64,000 nucleotides of DNA from ENR-C587 sp942493235 (GTDB lineage: Bacteria > Bacteroidota > Ignavibacteria > Kapaibacteriales > UBA2268), in NCBI GenBank assembly GCA_942493235.1, contig OW818676.1:1-64000 (forward strand), given 5' to 3'. Both the position numbers and the translations under genes were made by a program. Below are positions 16,990 through 25,487 of the stretch, piece after piece. Within the stretch, counting starts at the first letter, position 1. Every line of letters begins with the position of its first letter. The notes below the pieces were generated by a model, which worked only from the letters and a program-made list of their open reading frames with translations, was not told where the DNA came from and made no database searches.

Positions 16990-17529
16990 CTACCCTATCA
17001 CTCTATCGGGATTATTAACTAAAAACTCTTTCCAATTTTTAGCTTTAGAACTTGTAATACTTGAGCGATAGCAGTGGCATAAAGCTATTGCTAATGCGTC
17101 TGTAGCATCAAAAAATTCGGGAGTCTCTTCTATTTTCAAAATATTTTTTATCATGTATTGAACTTGCTCTTTCGAAGCCGAACCCTTACCTGTAACAGCT
17201 TTCTTAATTTCTTTCGGACTATATTCGAATATATCAATATTATGAATTGCCGGGCTTAGCATAGCCACGCCGCGAGCATGGGCTAATTTGATTATAGACT
17301 GCACATTTTTAGCATAGAATATAGTCTCCATCGACACAGCCGCCGGGTTACACCTCATAATTACTTGCTCTAATCTGATATGCAATTCTTTTATTCTAAT
17401 TGGCAAATCCGGAGATAGCTTTTTGAGATTGATTACTCCGTATTCTAATAGTTCAATTTTACTTTTTTCTTTTCTGACTGCTCCATAACCGCATATCAGC
17501 GAGCCGGGGTCTATGCCTAATACTACCAT
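16990..17529 (-). CDS. ruvC: Crossover junction endodeoxyribonuclease RuvC
   Basis: A 179-residue Holliday-junction resolvase that acts with RuvAB. The RNase-H-like fold is shown by LGIDPGS (Asp7), SMETIFYAKN (Glu68), KKAVTGKGSASKEQV and FFDATDALAIALCH (Asp141, Asp144), giving the acidic catalytic set. AGGATT precedes the ATG at 17529; the frame is open 26 codons further upstream, but that extension is not family-like. ruvA and ruvB are not adjacent. It ends with a short basic stretch. Confidence 0.93.
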   Translation of the reverse strand: MVVLGIDPGSLICGYGAVRKEKSKIELLEYGVINLKKLSPDLPIRIKELHIRLEQVIMRCNPAAVSMETIFYAKNVQSIIKLAHARGVAMLSPAIHNIDIFEYSPKEIKKAVTGKGSASKEQVQYMIKNILKIEETPEFFDATDALAIALCHCYRSSITSSKAKNWKEFLVNNPDRVIG

Positions 17530-17647
17530 AAATCCTTTAATTGTTTTAAAAAAGCATAAACGTATTTTTATGATAATTCTTTTACTTGGTTTTTTAACGA
17601 CCTTCAATTATATAATTACTAAGGTAAAAAGTAGCTCAGCAATAATT

Positions 17648-17959
17648 ATTGGTTCTTCGCTATTATGTGTGGGTAAGCAAATAATAGAATCTTTCTTACA
17701 AGGGTATTAGCTGTTGAACATCCCTAATAAACATTGTTTAGTCCCCACACTATTTCTTCTCTTTTTGTTGTTAAAAAAGAGATTAGTGGTGGTGGAGTAT
17801 CTTATTATGTTACAACTGTTTAACTCCTGTCGGAGTTAAAATTTATAATCGAAGATGTTTATCTAATAAAATATCAGATTCAATATTTGATATATAAGGA
17901 TTTTCTTATAAAAATAATAATTATCTGCTTACGCACTTAAAATAGCGAAGACCTCTAAT
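17648..17959. repeat. MITE-like element, TTGGTTCTTCGCTATT ends (copy 1)
   Basis: The left end ATTGGTTCTTCGCTATTATG (then TGTGGGTAAG) and the right end CTTACGCACTTAAAATAGCG (then AAGACCTCTAAT) are inverted repeats of about 30 bp with scattered mismatches. They bound 312 bp of non-coding DNA containing an internal AACTCCTGTCGGAGTT hairpin. Related pairs of ends are seen at 55879-56106 and 62517-62710. Confidence 0.65.
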
Positions 17960-18093
17960 TATTCAATCAATTTTCAACAATATTATTTTAAAATAATTAT
18001 TTAATTAAAATAATCTCTAAACTACGATAGCTACTACATTCAACGAATTATTTGAATAATTTTTATAAAAAAATAAAAAAACTTTTCCACAAA

Positions 18094-18108
18094 GTGGGAA
18101 AAAGTGGG
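18094..18108 (+). promoter_or_regulatory. MraZ operator upstream of mraZ
   Basis: GTGGG at 18094-18098 and 18104-18108, spaced exactly 10 bp, match the known MraZ-binding direct repeats. A TATATTTG promoter element follows at 18130-18137, so MraZ bound here would cover the region around its own -33 element (autoregulation). Confidence 0.8.
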
Positions 18109-18173
18109 TGGTTTTCCCTAAAAATGTATTATATTTGCATTTGGTAATAGATAATAATATAAAAAAAATAGTT

Positions 18174-18617
18174 ATGGCATTTTTCAAAGGGCAAGAGACA
18201 TACTCGATAGACAATAAAGGTAGGATTAATATCCCGTCTAAGATGCGTAAGAGTCTATCTCCGGAAGCGAATGACACATTTGTGATTACACGAGGTGTCG
18301 ATAAATGTGTAATTGCATATCCCTTTGACGAATGGCGAAAATACGAAGAAAAATTTGAAAAATTGAATCAATTCGACGAGAAAAACAGATTTTTCCTCAG
18401 AGTATTGCTTATGTGGAGTGAAGAAGTAAAAATTGATGCTCAGCAGAGAATATCAATTCCGAAGGCATTATCAGACTTTGCTGAAATTGATGGAAAAGTT
18501 ACTATAGTCGGTATGATTGACCATTTGGAATTTTGGAATCCCGATACATTCAAGGCATATATAAGTGGACAGAATGAAACTTACGAAAGTGTAGCCGAAA
18601 AAGTTATGACTGTATAG
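18174..18617 (+). CDS. mraZ: Transcriptional regulator MraZ
   Basis: A 147-residue DNA-binding protein with two SpoVT-AbrB-like halves: residues 8-50 (TYSIDNKGRINIPSKMR) and about 80-125 (KIDAQQRISIPKALSDFA). MraZ rings bind GTGGG repeats before the division/cell-wall cluster and repress it. The start is taken at the ATG at 18174, the normal N-terminus MAFFKGQ; the open frame extends 22 codons upstream through the operator and promoter. GTGGG repeats occur both before this gene and between it and rsmH, supporting autoregulation of both. Confidence 0.95.
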   Translation: MAFFKGQETYSIDNKGRINIPSKMRKSLSPEANDTFVITRGVDKCVIAYPFDEWRKYEEKFEKLNQFDEKNRFFLRVLLMWSEEVKIDAQQRISIPKALSDFAEIDGKVTIVGMIDHLEFWNPDTFKAYISGQNETYESVAEKVMTV

Positions 18618-18619
18618 TA

Positions 18620-18634
18620 GTGGGAGAAAGTGGT
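18620..18634 (+). promoter_or_regulatory. Second MraZ-box-like repeat between mraZ and rsmH
   Basis: GTGGG at 18620-18624 and GTGGT at 18630-18634 have the same 10-bp period as the operator before mraZ, three bases after the mraZ stop. This suggests separate control of rsmH. Confidence 0.55.
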
Positions 18635-18704
18635 AATTTTGTGAAAAATTTCATAAAAAATGATTTTGACAATTTGAAATAGTTCCGAAAGTATAGTCGA
18701 ACTG

Positions 18705-19685
18705 ATGAAGAAAAAAAGTAAAAAAGAACAGTTCCGCAATAGGATAGATTATTCTGAAGCCGTGGAATATGATTATCATCTTCCCGTGCTTTTAGATGAA
18801 GTTTTGGATTATTTGAATATCAAGGAAGATGGGATATACATAGATGGCACACTGGGGGGTGGAGGCCATAGCGCTGAAATACTTCGGAGGCTGGGGAAAA
18901 CAGGTAAACTGTTAGCCTTCGATAAAGATGAAATGGCAATAGAACATTGCCGAATTCGATTTTCTGAAGAACTCAGTTTAGGGGAAAACAGCCGTATAGA
19001 GCTGATAAACGAGTGCTTCAGTGAGGCATGCAGCATAATAAGGAAGAGAGCAAACGGAATCCTGCTTGATTTAGGAGTATCATCGCGGCAGCTTGATGAC
19101 GGCCACCGCGGTTTTAGCTACCGTGTAGAAAGTCCGCTTAACCTCAGATTTTCGTCACACGGCATTACTGCAGAGGATTTGCTCAACACGGCACAAGAGA
19201 GAGAGCTCGAAAGTATTCTTCGCCTTTATGGCGAAGAACCTTTCGCAAAAAGAATTGCGCGACGAATTTCGCAGCGCCGTCGCGCCTTCCCTCTTCAAAC
19301 TACTACTGACCTTCGCAATATTATTGAAGAATCAGTCCCAAGCACACAACTATTTAAGTCGTTGTCCCGAACCTTCCAAGCTCTTCGTATCGCAATCAAT
19401 GATGAACTTGGCGTTCTGCATAAGATATTATCAAATGTCGTGCCAATATTGGCAGATAATGGTCGCATTGTTGTGATTTCCTATCATTCTTTGGAAGATA
19501 GAATAGTAAAGACCAATTTTAAAGAATTTTCAATCAAAAAATACTCCGACGACCCATTACCAGTACTTGTCCGAGAGGCTCAATTAAAAATATTGACTCC
19601 AAAACCAATTTTGCCCACTGAAGAAGAAATCAAGCGAAATCCGAGAGCTCGCTCTGCAAAGATGAGAATTGCCGAGAGGATATAG
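18705..19685 (+). CDS. rsmH: 16S rRNA (cytosine-1402-N4)-methyltransferase RsmH
   Basis: A 326-residue SAM-dependent methyltransferase modifying C1402 of 16S rRNA in the P site. Motif I is GTLGGGGHSAEIL (near residue 47). The GILLDLGVSSRQLDDGHRGFSYR block and the C-terminal ISYHSLEDRIVK and NPRARSAKMRIAER signatures are all present. The N-terminus carries a short Lys-rich extension (MKKKSKKEQFRNR). Codons look somewhat G/C-richer than in neighbouring genes. It follows mraZ as expected, but the usual ftsL/ftsI/mur genes do not follow: about 400 bp of repeats and then a convergent lipoprotein gene come next. Confidence 0.96.
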   Translation: MKKKSKKEQFRNRIDYSEAVEYDYHLPVLLDEVLDYLNIKEDGIYIDGTLGGGGHSAEILRRLGKTGKLLAFDKDEMAIEHCRIRFSEELSLGENSRIELINECFSEACSIIRKRANGILLDLGVSSRQLDDGHRGFSYRVESPLNLRFSSHGITAEDLLNTAQERELESILRLYGEEPFAKRIARRISQRRRAFPLQTTTDLRNIIEESVPSTQLFKSLSRTFQALRIAINDELGVLHKILSNVVPILADNGRIVVISYHSLEDRIVKTNFKEFSIKKYSDDPLPVLVREAQLKILTPKPILPTEEEIKRNPRARSAKMRIAERI

Positions 19686-19828
19686 ACTAAATCCGATAGT
19701 TGACACTAACCTGCAACAATTTAATTAGAATTTTAATTACCTCTCTATTCATAAGCTGTATAAAAAACCGATTATTAGAGCTTGACTAATATTAGAATTC
19801 CCAAATGTGTTTGTATCTCCACGCTACA

Positions 19829-20089
19829 GAGGCTGTGTAAATAACCTTTTTTTACACCGTTTTTCGACTAACAACAATTACTTAATGTCTCTGATGAGAC
19901 TGTCTAAAATTTGTCATTCTGAACGAAGTGAAGAATCCAGATAAAGCTAAATATTGATAGCTCTGGATTCTTCGTTACACTCAGAATGACGATTTTGTAA
20001 TATTATTAATTTTAGACCGCCTCATTCAAGCATTGAGAGAAATTGAAATTTTGTAAATATCCCTTATCTTATGATTTTTACTCAGCCTA
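19829..20089. repeat. Nested repeat: GAGGCTGTGTAAA outer ends with GTCATTCTGA inner element
   Basis: Outer ends are GAGGCTGTGTAAATAACC (19829) and ATTTTTACTCAGCC (to 20089). Inside, at 19896-20023, is a complete inner element with ends GAGACTGTCTAAAATT and AATTTTAGACCGCCTC around a palindromic GTCATTCTGAACGAAG...ACTCAGAATGAC core. The right outer end stops five bases short of the neighbouring stop codon. The left arm contains CCGTTTTTCGACTAACA and ACTTAATGTCTCTGA, which recurs at 38.5 and 40.5 kb. Confidence 0.75.
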
Positions 20090-20094
20090 TTTCG

Positions 20095-21342
20095 CTATTG
20101 GCAAGCACCGGATTTAAACAATACTTTTTCCTCTTGCCATAAAGTTTTGGAAAAACTCTTTTCTATTCCTAGAAACGATAAATCAACCCCGCAGGCACCA
20201 ATAAACTGTGCCTTTGCTTCCTGGCATGCGGGATTAAAAGTATAATCACCACCGATAAGGCAAGCTGTTTGAATCCAAGGTACTACAACTTCTCCTAACA
20301 TTGAAAGTTCTAATCTTGGAAAACCGATTCCGAAATTTGCAGAAATTACAGATGGCGAACCGGTCTCTGTTTTGATTTTATTAATTGTGTAATTACCTAT
20401 ATTACCTTTGGCTTCAAAGTTTGATCCAGAATATTTAAACCCGGTATTGGAACTATAATTAAATTGTGCTGTTACTTGAGATGAAGCACCCATCGGCACA
20501 ACTGCATTAACAACAACCTGAGCTTTTACATTGATTAAGCAAGGCACAGGACCTACCATAAACGGATATTTTAATAGAACAATAGGTAGTTCCAGATTGA
20601 CATTATCGTTAGCAGAGGCTGCAACAACCAATGATAATTGCAGATTTCCGACTAAACCATCGTTTGAATTAGTAAAATCAGTCAATTGCGAATTATCAAA
20701 GTTTAACGAATTACGAGAGCGGAATCTTTGAATAGTACCTTCGGCTATGAAATTCGCTCCAGCATTTCCGCCTAAATTCTTCTCAATTTGAAATTTAACT
20801 TTAGCATTATCGCCGTTTAGTGTCATTTCTATTAAATATTTCAACCCATCAAATGTAATATTCCAATGTAGAATATCACCCATTAATTTCGCATCGTATT
20901 CTTTTCCGGCAAGCACTATTACAGGTTTTGCCGCCGAAGTAAAATCGCAACCATAATCCCACTCTATTTTTCCGCTTTTAATTGCTTCATTTAGAGTTGC
21001 ATATTCGGTTTCAATTACAATTATCTCGTTCTGAATTTTAATTTCCGATACTTTACGCAATGCTTTGCCATAAATAATTAGAATATCACCAACTTGTAAA
21101 TTCTTAATTTTTTCATTAGTAGAATTGAATGTATAAGTATGCTTTTCTTCATCGACACTTACTAAATCTCCAAGTTCACTTTTCTCTATTACAATTGTAT
21201 TATCGTTATAAACTACGTTATAAGTAGAACTATTATCAGTCCATGTAATTGACGGATTGTTAACAGATTCATCATCGGAACATGATGTGATAAGTATTGA
21301 AGTTAAGCATAAGTAAAATAGATTAAATATTAGTTTCTTCAT
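20095..21342 (-). CDS. Hypothetical lipoprotein
   Basis: A 415-residue lipoprotein with lipobox LITSC (Cys at residue 21) followed by an acidic SDDES spacer typical of surface or outer-membrane lipoproteins in Bacteroidota. The body is beta-rich, with repeated V-x-V and N-x-x strands; Cys pairs near the C-terminus (CLIGGDY, CQEAKAQFIGACG, SGACQ) may form disulfides. No named domain was recognised. GGGG six bases before the ATG supports the start. Its stop lies next to the end of a nested repeat. Function unknown. Confidence 0.75.
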   Translation of the reverse strand: MKKLIFNLFYLCLTSILITSCSDDESVNNPSITWTDNSSTYNVVYNDNTIVIEKSELGDLVSVDEEKHTYTFNSTNEKIKNLQVGDILIIYGKALRKVSEIKIQNEIIVIETEYATLNEAIKSGKIEWDYGCDFTSAAKPVIVLAGKEYDAKLMGDILHWNITFDGLKYLIEMTLNGDNAKVKFQIEKNLGGNAGANFIAEGTIQRFRSRNSLNFDNSQLTDFTNSNDGLVGNLQLSLVVAASANDNVNLELPIVLLKYPFMVGPVPCLINVKAQVVVNAVVPMGASSQVTAQFNYSSNTGFKYSGSNFEAKGNIGNYTINKIKTETGSPSVISANFGIGFPRLELSMLGEVVVPWIQTACLIGGDYTFNPACQEAKAQFIGACGVDLSFLGIEKSFSKTLWQEEKVLFKSGACQ

Positions 21343-21623
21343 TTCAACCCCTAAATTTTAAAAATACTTTATAATAAATAAATAATATAATTGCAAAATA
21401 ATATTTATTTTTCAAACAACAAAATAGAAAATCCGGTTGAATAATTATTTCATGCCCTATTTAAAACAGGGCATGCCCGAACTCTCCGTACCTGTAGCTA
21501 AATTCATCGGTTGAAGTATAATGATGATATTAAGCAATTAAGATTACTTAGTCGGAATTGAGAAATATTTTCATAAGCGAATTAAATATACATCTTAAAT
21601 ATACATCAACATAAAACACAAAT
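21343..21623. other. Intergenic region between two minus-strand genes
   Basis: A/T-rich gap containing GCCCTATTTAAAACAGGGC, an imperfect hairpin near 21453-21473, and a duplicated TAAATATACATC. No ORF, RNA gene or dispersed repeat was recognised. The promoter of the lipoprotein gene should lie at its left end. Confidence 0.4.
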
Positions 21624-21651
21624 AGCCTACTTTATAAACAAAAAGTAGGCT
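21624..21651 (-). terminator. Terminator after infC
   Basis: A perfect 10-bp stem AGCCTACTTT / AAAGTAGGCT; on the minus strand it is followed by ATTTGTGTTTTATG. Confidence 0.75.
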
Positions 21652-21673
21652 GATTTATATATTAAATAGAATA

Positions 21674-22282
21674 TTATTCCGGAGTCTCTGTTTTTTCCGG
21701 TTTTTTCTTCTTTTTTGTCTTGTCTGGAGCGATTACTACGCTTAATGTCTTGCCTTCTGACTGAATTAACTGGTCAACCTTAGCAATATCTTGAACTTCA
21801 ATAATGAATCTCTCTAAAAGCTCTCTACCGATATCTTGATGAGTAATCTCTCTACCGCGGAACATAACAGAAGCTTTTACTTTTGAGCCTTCATCTATGA
21901 AAGTCCTTGCATGCCGAACTTTGAAATTAAAGTCATGAGTATCGGTACGCCATTTAAAACGGATTTCTTTCATCTGCTGGCTTTGTTGCTGCTTCTTCTG
22001 AAGTTTATCACGTTTTTGCTGCTCATATTGAAACTTACCGTAGTCGATAATCTTAGCTACGGGAGGAACAGCTTGAGGAGCTATCTCTACTAAGTCAAGC
22101 TCACGCTCTTCAGCCATACGTAAAGCTTTATCGCGTGTCAAAATACCAAGCTGACCACCGTCTTCATCGACTACTCTCAGCTCTTTGGCATTGATTTGTT
22201 CATTAATTCGTTGACGGCCTGCATCATTTTTAGTCTGCCTTGCTCCGGCAGGGACTGCATGAGAAAAATAAACTGATCTCAA
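21674..22282 (-). CDS. infC: Translation initiation factor IF-3, non-ATG start
   Basis: A 202-residue IF-3. The N-domain opens RINEQINAKELRVVDEDGGQ, the linker is Lys/Gln-rich, and the C-domain has MKEIRFKWRTDTHDFNFKVR and FRGREITHQDIG. There is no in-frame ATG before RINEQI, the conserved N-terminus, so initiation must use a rare codon. TTG at 22280-22282 has GAAGG six bases upstream and is the best candidate. Rare infC starts are known to allow IF-3 to repress its own translation. The C-terminal tail is an unusual KKKKKPEKTETPE extension. rpmI and rplT, the usual partners, are not adjacent. Confidence 0.93.
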   Translation of the reverse strand: MRSVYFSHAVPAGARQTKNDAGRQRINEQINAKELRVVDEDGGQLGILTRDKALRMAEERELDLVEIAPQAVPPVAKIIDYGKFQYEQQKRDKLQKKQQQSQQMKEIRFKWRTDTHDFNFKVRHARTFIDEGSKVKASVMFRGREITHQDIGRELLERFIIEVQDIAKVDQLIQSEGKTLSVVIAPDKTKKKKKPEKTETPE

Positions 22283-22515
22283 ATAATACCTTCAAAAGTT
22301 TATAATAAATATTACTTACATATTTTTACAAATATATAATATATTTCTGCAAATATAAAAGAAAATCTTTTGAAATAGCAAGAAAAATCAAAAATTTACT
22401 GTATTTTTTCATAATTTTGAAGTTTGTAATTATGCAATCTGAATTTACTACTAATCAAGGTGTTAAATTCTTGCTGATTTTGAAATTATTTGTTCAATTA
22501 ATAGATTAGAATATA

Positions 22516-24024
22516 ATGGCAGAAATACTTAAAAATGACCAAGAGCTAAGACGTGAAGAAGAACTTAACCTAATCGAGCAGATGGGGATTAATCCATATC
22601 CGTATTCTTTTGATAAAAATACGAATTCTCTAAGTATATTATCAACGTTTACTGACGAGACCAAAGAGGATTACTCTGATGTACGCATAGCCGGCAGGAT
22701 AATGTCTATCCGCAGAATGGGCAAAGCCAGCTTTGCTCATATATTAGACGAATCAGGTAAAATTCAGATTTATCTCAAAAAAGATGAACTTGCCGAAGGG
22801 CTCTACGATATGTTCAAGCTATTGGATATTGGTGATATTGTCGGCATAGAAGGTTTTGCCTTCAGAACTAAAACAGGTGAAGTTTCCGTTCATACAAAAA
22901 ATATTCAATTATTATGCAAATCACTAAAACCACTGCCTATTGCTAAAGAAGAGACTGATGAAAACGGCAATAAAGTTATTTATGATGCATTTGCCGATAA
23001 AGAGTTACGCTACCGCAAACGTTATATAGACCTAATTGTAAATTATGATATTCGTAATACTTTCAAAAAAAGAGCAAAAATTATTAGCAATATTAGGAAT
23101 TTCTTTGATAGTCGCGACTGGCTCGAAATAGAAACTCCCGTACTGCAGCCGGTAGCCGGCGGGGCAACAGCCAGACCGTTTATCTCTCATCATAATGCTT
23201 TGGATATTCCTCTATACATGAGAATAGCCCTTGAATTATATTTAAAGAGAGTAATCGTAGGCGGATTTGAAGGCGTTTATGAAATCGGCAGAAACTTCCG
23301 TAACGAAGGTATGGACCGCACTCATAATCCAGAATTTACTATGCTCGAGATTTATGTAGCATACAAAGATTATAATTGGATGATGGATATGACCGAAGAA
23401 CTTATCCACGATACTGCTATGAAGGTAAACGGAATTGCTACAATTGAAATAGATGGCAATACAATCAGCTTAGAGAAACCATTTGCACGTGCTAAAATGT
23501 TTGACCTGTTTGAGCAATATACCGGTAAAGATTTACGCAGTAAAACTATGGAAGAAGTTCTTGCAGTAGCTAAAGAATTAAACATAGATATTCCTAATGG
23601 AGCCGGCTATGCAAAAGTTCTCGATGAAATATTCGGTGAGAAAGTAGAACCAAATTTGATACAGCCTACATTTGTTATTGATTATCCTGTTGAAATGTCT
23701 CCACTTGCCAAAAAGCACAGAACAGAACAAGGCTTAGTAGAGCGTTTTGAATTATTCGTAAACGGCTCTGAACTTGCCAATGCGTTCTCTGAATTAAATG
23801 ACCCTCGTGAGCAACGTGCCAGACTTGAAGACCAAGCTAAAGCAAAGGCTCAAGGAGACGACGAAGCAATGCTTGTAGATGAAGACTTCTTATTAGCTCT
23901 TGAGGTCGGCATGCCTCCTACAGCGGGATTAGGTATCGGTATCGACAGGTTGGTAATGCTATTAACCGGGGAGAAATCAATACGCGATGTATTATTCTTC
24001 CCATTAATGAGACCCGAGAAATAG
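22516..24024 (+). CDS. lysS: Lysine--tRNA ligase, class II
   Basis: A 502-residue class II lysyl-tRNA synthetase. The N-terminal OB-fold anticodon domain (about 60-150) includes VRIAGRIMSIRRMGKASFA. Motif 2 is seen as FEGVYEIGRNFRNEGMDRTH with PEFTMLE, and motif 3 as GLGIGIDRLVMLLTG. The end LFFPLMRPEK is typical. It initiates at ATG 22516, with only a weak ribosome site (GATTAGAA). It is divergent from infC across a 233-bp gap. It is a single gene closed by a perfect 15-bp hairpin. Length is normal and nothing is missing. Confidence 0.97.
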   Translation: MAEILKNDQELRREEELNLIEQMGINPYPYSFDKNTNSLSILSTFTDETKEDYSDVRIAGRIMSIRRMGKASFAHILDESGKIQIYLKKDELAEGLYDMFKLLDIGDIVGIEGFAFRTKTGEVSVHTKNIQLLCKSLKPLPIAKEETDENGNKVIYDAFADKELRYRKRYIDLIVNYDIRNTFKKRAKIISNIRNFFDSRDWLEIETPVLQPVAGGATARPFISHHNALDIPLYMRIALELYLKRVIVGGFEGVYEIGRNFRNEGMDRTHNPEFTMLEIYVAYKDYNWMMDMTEELIHDTAMKVNGIATIEIDGNTISLEKPFARAKMFDLFEQYTGKDLRSKTMEEVLAVAKELNIDIPNGAGYAKVLDEIFGEKVEPNLIQPTFVIDYPVEMSPLAKKHRTEQGLVERFELFVNGSELANAFSELNDPREQRARLEDQAKAKAQGDDEAMLVDEDFLLALEVGMPPTAGLGIGIDRLVMLLTGEKSIRDVLFFPLMRPEK

Positions 24025-24127
24025 GGGCTTATATCTGGTTCATAATGAATAGTAACTGAAGAAAAATAATGAAATATTTGGCATTAACCCGTTACTATAC
24101 TATCGTGGACGGCGAGATTCGAAATGT

Positions 24128-24159
24128 AAGAAATCATATAGTTTACTATATGATTTCTT
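24128..24159 (+). terminator. Hairpin downstream of lysS
   Basis: A perfect 15-bp stem AAGAAATCATATAGT / ACTATATGATTTCTT with a two-base central gap, about 100 bp past the lysS stop. Confidence 0.65.
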
Positions 24160-24243
24160 AATTTCAGAATACGATTTATAACCATTGCAATAGTCTAAAT
24201 TGTAATTTATATAAGATAAAAAAATCAAAAAGGCAGTTTTCAA

Positions 24244-24375
24244 AAGGCTATCTGAAAAAAGTAATAATATTGCAAAATCGACATTCTGAGTGTAACGAAA
24301 AACCCAGAATTATTAATAAGTTAGCTTTATCTGGATTCTTCTCTTCGTTCAGAATGACAAATTTTAGACAGCCTC
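24244..24375. repeat. Dispersed palindromic repeat, GTCATTCTGA type (copy 3)
   Basis: The right half is well kept (GATTCTTCTCTTCGTTCAGA, then ATGACAAATTTTAGACAGCCTC) and the left half is diverged (AAGGCTATCTGAAAAAAGTA). The central TTAGCTTTATCTG segment is shared with other copies. The flank to 24419 (ATTAATTCGAGTTATGTAACTGTC) matches the outermost right end at 33597. Confidence 0.7.
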
Positions 24376-24459
24376 TTGCATTTCATGCAAATGGATTAAT
24401 TCGAGTTATGTAACTGTCTTTATTCAAATTCTCTTCACACTAAAAAAATTAACGATTCA

Positions 24460-25419
24460 CTATCTCCAGTACTCGGCAACTTTTGCAATATCAACATTTC
24501 CACCGGAAATAATAATACCGATTCTGCAATTTTTAAGATTAATTTTATTTTGCATAAGTACAGCCAATGGAAAAGCTGACGAAGGTTCAATTATCATTTT
24601 CATTCTTTCCCAAATTAGTTTCATAGCAGATATTGCGTATTCATCTGAAGCAGTAACAATTTGAAAAATATTATTTTTAATTATATCGAAAGTGATTTCT
24701 CCCAATGAGGTCAATAGCCCGTCAGCAATTGTATTGGGGTTTATTGACGGAACAATTTCACCTTTTAGTAAAGAACGATACGCATCGTCAGCTCCTTCGG
24801 GCTCTGCTCCGATTACTTTAATATTAGGCGATAAAGCTTTAGCCGATAATAGAGTACCGCTCATCAGCCCGCCACCGCCTACCGGTGCTATAATATAATT
24901 TAAATCGGGAATTTCTTCTATTAATTCTTTTGCTGCTGTTGCCTGTCCGGCAATAACCATCGGATTATTATAAGGGTGAATAAAAGTGCAGTTCCTCTCG
25001 GCAACTATTTGATTAAGGGTAGATTCGCGTTCTTCCAAGGTCGGCTTACAAAAAACAATTTCAGCCCCATAGCCGGCAACTGCTTCAGATTTAACCTTGG
25101 GCGAATTATCAGGCATTACTATTATCGCAGGAATACCTCTCATCTTCGCTGCTAATGCTATTGCTTGAGCATGATTACCTGACGAATGAGTAGCTACTCC
25201 ATTTCGGGCATCTATTTCGGAAAGAGAGAATATTGAATTTACAGCCCCTCGAAATTTGAATGCACCCACTTTCTGGAAATTTTCGCATTTGAAAAATATT
25301 TCACATCCGCAGATTTGATTAATACTTTTGCACGTTAAAACGGGAGTTCTGTGAGCAAACTGATTTACGATTTTTTCGGCATTAAGCACGTCTTTGTATG
25401 TTGGGATAATTGTTGACAT
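24460..25419 (-). CDS. PLP-dependent threonine/serine dehydratase family enzyme
   Basis: A 319-residue fold-type II PLP enzyme. The Schiff-base Lys lies in AFKFRGAVNSI (about residue 52), the cofactor-binding SSGNHAQAIALAA follows (about 80), and the phosphate-binding glycine loop is PVGGGGLMSG (about 180). The set matches catabolic threonine dehydratase/serine racemase proteins. There is no C-terminal ACT regulatory domain, unlike biosynthetic IlvA, so a degradative or racemase role is more likely. It starts at ATG 25419 with no clear ribosome site. It is divergent from coaE, with both promoters in a 68-bp gap. Confidence 0.88.
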   Translation of the reverse strand: MSTIIPTYKDVLNAEKIVNQFAHRTPVLTCKSINQICGCEIFFKCENFQKVGAFKFRGAVNSIFSLSEIDARNGVATHSSGNHAQAIALAAKMRGIPAIIVMPDNSPKVKSEAVAGYGAEIVFCKPTLEERESTLNQIVAERNCTFIHPYNNPMVIAGQATAAKELIEEIPDLNYIIAPVGGGGLMSGTLLSAKALSPNIKVIGAEPEGADDAYRSLLKGEIVPSINPNTIADGLLTSLGEITFDIIKNNIFQIVTASDEYAISAMKLIWERMKMIIEPSSAFPLAVLMQNKINLKNCRIGIIISGGNVDIAKVAEYWR

Positions 25420-25449
25420 ATATTTTTAAATAATTTATTGAGAAATAAT

Positions 25450-25457
25450 TATATTTG
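25450..25457 (+). promoter_or_regulatory. -7 promoter element before coaE
   Basis: TATATTTG matches the Bacteroidota -7 consensus TAnnTTTG 30 bp before the coaE ATG. No convincing TTTG at -33 was found, so support is partial. Confidence 0.45.
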
Positions 25458-25487
25458 CATTTTTAAAACTGTAATATAAAAATAAAA

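Noticed and set aside
17513..17710. Short plus-strand frame overlapping the ruvC start
   Set aside because: It overlaps ruvC's start and a MITE end and has no coding signature.
17648..17959. CRISPR array among the dense short repeats of the window
   Set aside because: Repeats are dispersed single copies with inverted ends, not regularly spaced direct repeats, and no cas genes are present.
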